From: an uncultured Oscillospiraceae bacterium
GTDB lineage: Bacteria > Bacillota > Clostridia > Oscillospirales > Oscillospiraceae
Length of the DNA stretch: 9,888 nt
Direction: 5' to 3'
Assembly: GCA_910587785.1 (NCBI GenBank)
Contig: CAJUOA010000110.1
Location: 1-9,888 of the forward strand
In this document: positions 5,850 through 9,888 of the stretch, piece by piece
Layout: each line of letters opens with the position of its first letter
Position numbering within the stretch: the stretch's first letter is position 1
The notes under the pieces: model-generated
Databases searched by the model: none
Seen by the model: the letters and a program-made list of their open reading frames with translations, nothing else
Told to the model about the DNA's origin: nothing
Made by a program: the position numbers and the translations under genes

Positions 5850-8800
5850 TTACCGCTCCTTTTCCGCGCTCTTTTTCGGCGCTGTCTTTTTGCGGCCCTG
5901 CTTTGGCGGCGGCGCGTTCAGCTTCGCCAGGACCGATTTTTTCTCCCCCCGCTCCCGGTGCGTGGCCTCTGCCAACTCCATGAGGGAGATGGGCTGACCG
6001 GACCGGGCCTGCTGCTCCAGCTCGGCAGCGGTGGCCTTGGAACCGTTGTTGATAATGCCGTCGATCATGCTCAGATCGTCCTCTACCGCCATTTCCGCGT
6101 TTTTCAGATAATTCTCCGGCTTGATGAAGTCCAGCACTTTCGCAAAGCCAACGCTGTCGCAGTAATGGAAAGATACCACGCCGTCCTGCTTGACCGCAAG
6201 GATGTCGCTGACAGACATAGAAGGCCGGTGATAGTCTGCCGGGTGGTCGATGTTGAATCTTTCCCACAGCCTTTCCAGGGCGCTTGAACCCTGTCCTGGG
6301 GCCAGCTCTCCCGTATAGACCAGATCATAATTGTCCCGGTCAGCGATCAGGCCCTTGGACATCAGCCAGTCCATATCCATAAAGCGGAGGTCTCGTTGTT
6401 CCGCGCCGTCTTTTATCTGGTAAATGGCAAAGCAGTCTCCGCCATGATTGAGAAACGCCTGTTCCCGGTCCTCCTGGTGCTGCATACGGTCTGCCACAGC
6501 TTGTCGGAAGTCCGGGCTGGCTTCCCATTCCTCTTTTGAAACTGCGTACATTGTATCAAGCGGGCGTTCCTCCAGATCTGTCCAGTCAAAGGTCATTTCC
6601 GCGCTTCCACCATCTACAATAGCGTAAACGGTAAAATCCTGATGCAGCATACTAATTGCCCGACTTCTGCCAATAGGAAGCAGATCGCCCTCCATATAAC
6701 CATAAATTTTTTCTAATTCATCCACTTGGAACAGAGTGTCCGGCAGAGGGTACTCGTCCAGTATTGTATCCGGCGATGAAAGTATTTCGGCATCCTTCTC
6801 CGTCTGCGGCCCATTCAGCTGCAAGCGGATAAAACTCAATGCTTCTTCCTGCGAAAAAAGACTTGTTGAAAAGAGCTGGTCGTAGGTATATGGAGTTTCC
6901 CGACCGGAGATCAGATCAAACACTCTGTAGGTGTCAGAAATATGAATCAGAGATTTATCATCGTTGAGATAGTGTCCGTGATTGTCATAATGGTCACGCC
7001 TGCCCATATAAACCTTTTTGTCCAGTCCAACAAAGGCATCCAGTTCTGTACCGTCTTTTGTGGCATAGCAGCTCTCTCTGGCCTCGCTGACGGTAATGAG
7101 ATCGTCCCGCTGCAAGCTGCCGCTGTTCAGCCGCTCCACCAGACTGGCGCACATATCAGCCCTCCCTACAAACAGCACCGATTCCGGGATCAAAGTTTGC
7201 TTCGCTGTTTTCACATACGCCTGAGCAAAATGCTGATCGTCAGCACCGGTCGCGCGGGGATTCGCGTCCATTTTATAGACATACTCCGGCTCCGGCGGCT
7301 CAAAGTCCGGCTGGCGTACCTGCCGCAGCGTGAACGTCCCGGCTTCCAGACCGATCATGACATTCTGGCACTCCCTTTGTGTCCCCACAAAGACAATATC
7401 GCCCGGAAAAGGTTGGCCGTCCAGATTGGTATAGGTTTGGACAACACTTCGGTCATTGCTGGTTCCAAAGTCATACATCGGCTCCACTTTGCACACCAAT
7501 GCCGCGTCCCACCGGTCACTTAGCTTTTCCAGCCAGTCCCGCAGGGCGGTGACAGCGGGAGTATCGGCGCTTTCCTCTACATCCTTCAAGACACGGCGAA
7601 AACTGTCAAATTTGCCATCCTGCATATAGGTCAGAAATTCTTTTTCAAATTTGTCCCGCTCATTAGTGTGATATGGCGCGGAGATCAGTCCAGCCTCATA
7701 CAGTTCATTCAGATGCGAGAAAAAGTCTGTGACATATTGTGTACTGGCGCTTTTCCAATCTTCCAACTCCGCAGACAGCAGATTCATCCGATCTGTCAGC
7801 GCTCTGACCGTGGGTAAATCAGTATGTGCAGCAATATAGGTCAGAGGGTCACGAACGCCATCAAAGTAACCGGTTTGCATTTCAGCCACAAGATCAGCAA
7901 CGGACTGCTCTCTGGGGTCCTGGGTGAAGGGATGCTCCAAAATTCCCGCCTGATGAAGCTGATCCACAAAATCGTACAGATCCGCAGCAAACTTCTCCGG
8001 GGTATCGGGCGCAGCAGCGGGTGTATCCTGCTCCGGCTGCTGGGCGGTCAGGTCAATACCCTGCTCCTTGCAAATCTCGGCAAAATGCTTATCAATGGCA
8101 GAGATCAGCCCGCCCACGGTCTTGGTGATGGTTTCCAGGCTGGCTTTCAGCTCCGGCAGGGAGCGGTCCTTGCTCCATCCGGCAATGTAACCCATGGAGT
8201 TGGCGCTGGTGTCAATGCCGTAATACTGGCAGACGGCGAAGGACACGCTCTCGGCCTCCACCTCCATGGTGTTCTTGTCCTTGGCCTTGGGCGGTTCTGT
8301 GTTCCCGGCAGCGGAGGTAAGCCGGTCCTTCTCCCGGTCATGGAGGACCGCGTGGCCGATCTCATGGACGGCGGCGCACACCGTCTGCACCTCGCTCATG
8401 CCCTCCCGAATGGAAATGGTCTGCTTGGTGAAGCTGCACACGCCGTCCGTATCAGGGGCCAGCGGCGCAAAGACGATGGGCATGGGGGACGTGCGCCGCA
8501 GGGCCTCCATGAACGCCTCGTACTGCTGTACATTACCGGTGAGGTCGGCGGTGAGGCTGGGGAGAGGCTTGCCGTCCGTCTGGTCGGCGGAGAAAACCTT
8601 GACCGGCTTAAACAGCGGGATTTCAACGGTTTTCTCGTCAAAAATGACGTTTCCGTCCGGGTCCAGTACCGGGGCCTTGGTATCCGGGTCCAGCCGCATT
8701 TCCTCAATTTTCTTTTTCAGCGGCGTGGGGGCGATGATGGTCAGGCCCGTCTCCCCCTTTTTCACATGCCGCCCAAACTGTTTCCATTTCTGGAAACCGG

Positions 8801-8993
8801 CCACGGGGTTGGCGGCATTGGGCCGCTGCATATGGATGAGGATGGTGTTGTTGACGGAATAGCTGTGAAACCGGGACATGGTGCGGAGGTAATCAAAATA
8901 CCGTTCACTTTGGAAAAGCTCCTGAATGTTCTGCTCTATCCCCGCAACGATTTCTTTGACACGTTCCCGGTTATTGGGTTTCTGGTTTGCCAC
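5850..8993 (-). CDS. ArdC-type ssDNA-binding/metallopeptidase protein with YodL and DUF4316-like C-terminus
   Basis: This 1047-residue protein starts at GTG 8991-8993, with AAAGGAG 9 nt upstream. Residues ~8-135 match the ArdC N-terminal ssDNA-binding domain (SYSVNNTILIHMQRPNA, GFQKWKQFGRHVKKGETG). Residues 205-260 hold a zinc metallopeptidase motif, HEIGH at 210-214, with a downstream acidic patch EVEAES at 244-249 that can supply the third ligand. Residues ~335-470 contain two ~50-residue copies of a helical repeat offset by 85 residues. Residues ~500-840 are unassigned. Residues ~845-960 look like the YodL region (PSMSVSDILAVKQDGVVSFH), and ~965-1047 like DUF4316 with a Lys-rich tail. ArdC proteins protect incoming single-stranded DNA from restriction and can inhibit restriction enzymes; that role during transfer is an inference here. 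The middle third is visibly less GC-rich than the ends, suggesting mosaic origin. Confidence 0.85.
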   Translation of the reverse strand: MANQKPNNRERVKEIVAGIEQNIQELFQSERYFDYLRTMSRFHSYSVNNTILIHMQRPNAANPVAGFQKWKQFGRHVKKGETGLTIIAPTPLKKKIEEMRLDPDTKAPVLDPDGNVIFDEKTVEIPLFKPVKVFSADQTDGKPLPSLTADLTGNVQQYEAFMEALRRTSPMPIVFAPLAPDTDGVCSFTKQTISIREGMSEVQTVCAAVHEIGHAVLHDREKDRLTSAAGNTEPPKAKDKNTMEVEAESVSFAVCQYYGIDTSANSMGYIAGWSKDRSLPELKASLETITKTVGGLISAIDKHFAEICKEQGIDLTAQQPEQDTPAAAPDTPEKFAADLYDFVDQLHQAGILEHPFTQDPREQSVADLVAEMQTGYFDGVRDPLTYIAAHTDLPTVRALTDRMNLLSAELEDWKSASTQYVTDFFSHLNELYEAGLISAPYHTNERDKFEKEFLTYMQDGKFDSFRRVLKDVEESADTPAVTALRDWLEKLSDRWDAALVCKVEPMYDFGTSNDRSVVQTYTNLDGQPFPGDIVFVGTQRECQNVMIGLEAGTFTLRQVRQPDFEPPEPEYVYKMDANPRATGADDQHFAQAYVKTAKQTLIPESVLFVGRADMCASLVERLNSGSLQRDDLITVSEARESCYATKDGTELDAFVGLDKKVYMGRRDHYDNHGHYLNDDKSLIHISDTYRVFDLISGRETPYTYDQLFSTSLFSQEEALSFIRLQLNGPQTEKDAEILSSPDTILDEYPLPDTLFQVDELEKIYGYMEGDLLPIGRSRAISMLHQDFTVYAIVDGGSAEMTFDWTDLEERPLDTMYAVSKEEWEASPDFRQAVADRMQHQEDREQAFLNHGGDCFAIYQIKDGAEQRDLRFMDMDWLMSKGLIADRDNYDLVYTGELAPGQGSSALERLWERFNIDHPADYHRPSMSVSDILAVKQDGVVSFHYCDSVGFAKVLDFIKPENYLKNAEMAVEDDLSMIDGIINNGSKATAAELEQQARSGQPISLMELAEATHRERGEKKSVLAKLNAPPPKQGRKKTAPKKSAEKER

Positions 8994-9020
8994 GGCAAAT
9001 TACTCCTTTCACAATAGTGG

Positions 9021-9055
9021 CCCCGCATGGGAGGCCGCAGCCGTCCCATGCGGGG
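9021..9055. repeat. 12-bp GC-rich hairpin in the only real gap of the operon
   Basis: CCCCGCATGGGA (9021-9032) pairs perfectly with TCCCATGCGGGG (9044-9055) around an 11-nt loop. On the minus strand it follows the zinc-ribbon gene and precedes the ArdC-type ribosome binding site by about 10 nt. No T tract follows, so full termination is unlikely. An mRNA processing or stability element, or partial attenuation, is plausible. Confidence 0.5.
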
Positions 9056-9069
9056 CAGATTTCCGCAAA

Positions 9070-9525
9070 TCAAAGTCTGTTTTTGCCCTCCGGGGGTAAA
9101 TCTTTGTCCCGCCCCGGTTCCTCGCTCTGAAAGCCTTGCGCCGCGGTGCTTTCCGGCCCTCTAATTGCGGAGGCCCGGGGCCGGTTCCGTTTCCGCTCCG
9201 CGTCTTTCCTCCGGCGTTCCCGGAGGGCGCAGCCAGGGCAGTATTTCGCCGCGTTGGAGAGGGCGGCAATGGGAGCGCCGCAGATGCGGCACCTCTTGAC
9301 GGGCTTCTCCCGCATGATCTCGGCCCACAGCTCCCGGTCGGCGGGAAGGACGGCGGCGCGGAAATATTTGCAGATCAGCACCTGGGTCATGAGCTGGGGG
9401 CAGGGGCAGGAATCTCCATCGTCCAACGGGAGGCAATTCCCGTTATCATAGTTGGCGCAGAGGCGGCAGATCAGCCGTTTGGCGCGGCGAAACTGCCGGT
9501 TATCCATACGGGGAAGATCAGCCAT
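9070..9525 (-). CDS. Cysteine-rich zinc-ribbon protein (VLRF1-type) of conjugative elements
   Basis: The start is ATG 9523-9525, inside the topoisomerase gene end (8-nt overlap ATGGCTGA). An alternative ATG lies seven codons in, and neither has a clear Shine-Dalgarno, so coupling to topoisomerase translation is likely. The protein has 151 residues. The N-terminal part has LICRLCANYDNGNCLPLDDG followed by further cysteines (Cys20, 23, 31, 40, 42, 52). Residues 79-99 form a classic zinc ribbon, C79-x2-C82 and C96-x2-C99. The C-terminus (~102-151) is basic then polar and probably disordered, longer than I expect for the family. I know such RLCANYD-GNCLLLDDG proteins from Tn1549-like elements, where NCBI often labels them cysteine-rich VLRF1 domain-containing. 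The function is unknown; nucleic-acid or protein binding through zinc is the sensible guess. Confidence 0.8.
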   Translation of the reverse strand: MADLPRMDNRQFRRAKRLICRLCANYDNGNCLPLDDGDSCPCPQLMTQVLICKYFRAAVLPADRELWAEIMREKPVKRCRICGAPIAALSNAAKYCPGCALRERRRKDAERKRNRPRASAIRGPESTAAQGFQSEEPGRDKDLPPEGKNRL

Positions 9526-9888
9526 TGTCGAACACCAGCTTGTAGTTGGTCCGCTCCCCATCGTCCTCCAGGACCACGGTGGCATCGTAGGTTTTCCCGG
9601 TTTTCTCGGACCAGCAGCCCTTGAGCCGCACCCGCCCATTCTTCAGCAGCGAGGCGGCAGTGGATTTTGTGAGGGACTTCTTCTTTGCGGAGAAGAATTT
9701 GCTGTCTTTCCAGAGGACAAAGCGGCACTCCCTGTTTTCGCAGAAGAATCCCTTTTTGCTCTCTGTGACAGCGCCGCAGCAGCGGGGGCAGGGGCCGACG
9801 GCCTCCCGGTCGGAGGGGAACAGGACCTCCCAGCCGGAGACCGGCTGATAGTCCCGGACCAGATCGCGGACCAGGGCGGCGATGCCGT
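9518..9888 (-). CDS. topB: DNA topoisomerase III (type IA), C-terminal part, cut by window edge
   Basis: The last 122 residues are visible, ending with TGA at 9518-9520; the start and catalytic core lie beyond 9888. They include a topoisomerase-type zinc finger, PCPRC then C-x4-C (ENREC) about 12 residues later, followed by FVLWKDSKFFSAKKKSLTK and GCWSEKTGKTYDATVVLEDD. This pattern is the C-terminal end of the TopB-like proteins of Tn1549/CTn-type elements. Type IA enzymes relax and decatenate DNA through a 5'-phosphotyrosine link; on a conjugative element they are thought to help process transferred strands. The next gene starts inside its last codons. The visible part has no frameshift. The catalytic Tyr cannot be checked here. 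Confidence 0.85.
   Translation of the reverse strand, partial: GIAALVRDLVRDYQPVSGWEVLFPSDREAVGPCPRCCGAVTESKKGFFCENRECRFVLWKDSKFFSAKKKSLTKSTAASLLKNGRVRLKGCWSEKTGKTYDATVVLEDDGERTNYKLVFDNG

Noticed and set aside
4558..5997. A 479-codon open frame on the plus strand
   Set aside because: It lies antisense to the helicase fragment, TTRAP, the 191-residue gene and the end of the ArdC-type gene. Its translation is low-complexity and rich in Arg, Pro and Ser with no recognisable domain; it is a high-GC shadow.
7824..9017. A 397-codon open frame on the plus strand
   Set aside because: It is fully antisense to the ArdC-type gene, which has clear domains and an HEIGH motif. The plus frame shows no family signal.
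1..9888. CRISPR array, tRNA or rRNA gene
   Set aside because: No regularly spaced direct repeats, cloverleaf-like segments with conserved T-loop, or ribosomal RNA motifs were seen on either strand.

Overview
The window looks like part of a gut Firmicute chromosome, probably an Oscillospiraceae/Clostridia relative. This is an inference from the GC-rich coding style, a Gram-positive lipoprotein, and a Tn1549-like conjugative-element backbone typical of that group. No 16S or other phylogenetic marker is present. All genes I can support lie on the minus strand.

Right half (about 4320-9888): the end of an integrative conjugative element. Read in the direction of transcription (right to left), the order is: 3' part of a type IA DNA topoisomerase III; a cysteine-rich zinc-ribbon protein (VLRF1-type); a 1047-residue ArdC-type protein with an HEIGH metallopeptidase motif and YodL/DUF4316-like C-terminal modules; a 191-residue protein of unknown function; a TTRAP-type transfer-assisting protein; and the first ~185 codons of a large SNF2/DEAD-type helicase. 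The genes are tightly packed, with 8-nt, 4-nt and 11-nt overlaps and one 2-nt gap, so they probably form one operon for DNA processing during transfer. The helicase gene breaks off and is joined directly to the last ~37 codons of a tyrosine integrase, which is followed by a strong hairpin. I read this as an internal deletion that removed most of the helicase, everything between it and int, and most of int. At this end the element is probably an immobile relic.

Left half (about 1-4319): non-element DNA. It holds a small secreted eight-cysteine protein (3598-3924), a 760-residue extracellular solute-binding lipoprotein with an N-terminal propeller-like region (1186-3468), and a 52-codon gene (189-347) with its own ribosome binding site and hairpin terminator. 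Between the last two is about 840 bp without a credible gene. It contains a 205-bp MITE-like unit bounded by 36-bp imperfect inverted repeats (533-737), then a run of small hairpins. A leftward promoter-like sequence sits at the window edge.

The points most worth a second look are the helicase/integrase deletion junction, the mosaic and internally duplicated ArdC-type protein, the MITE-like element, and the secreted Cys-rich protein next to an unusual solute-binding lipoprotein. I did not find a convincing new defence system, CRISPR array, tRNA or rRNA.
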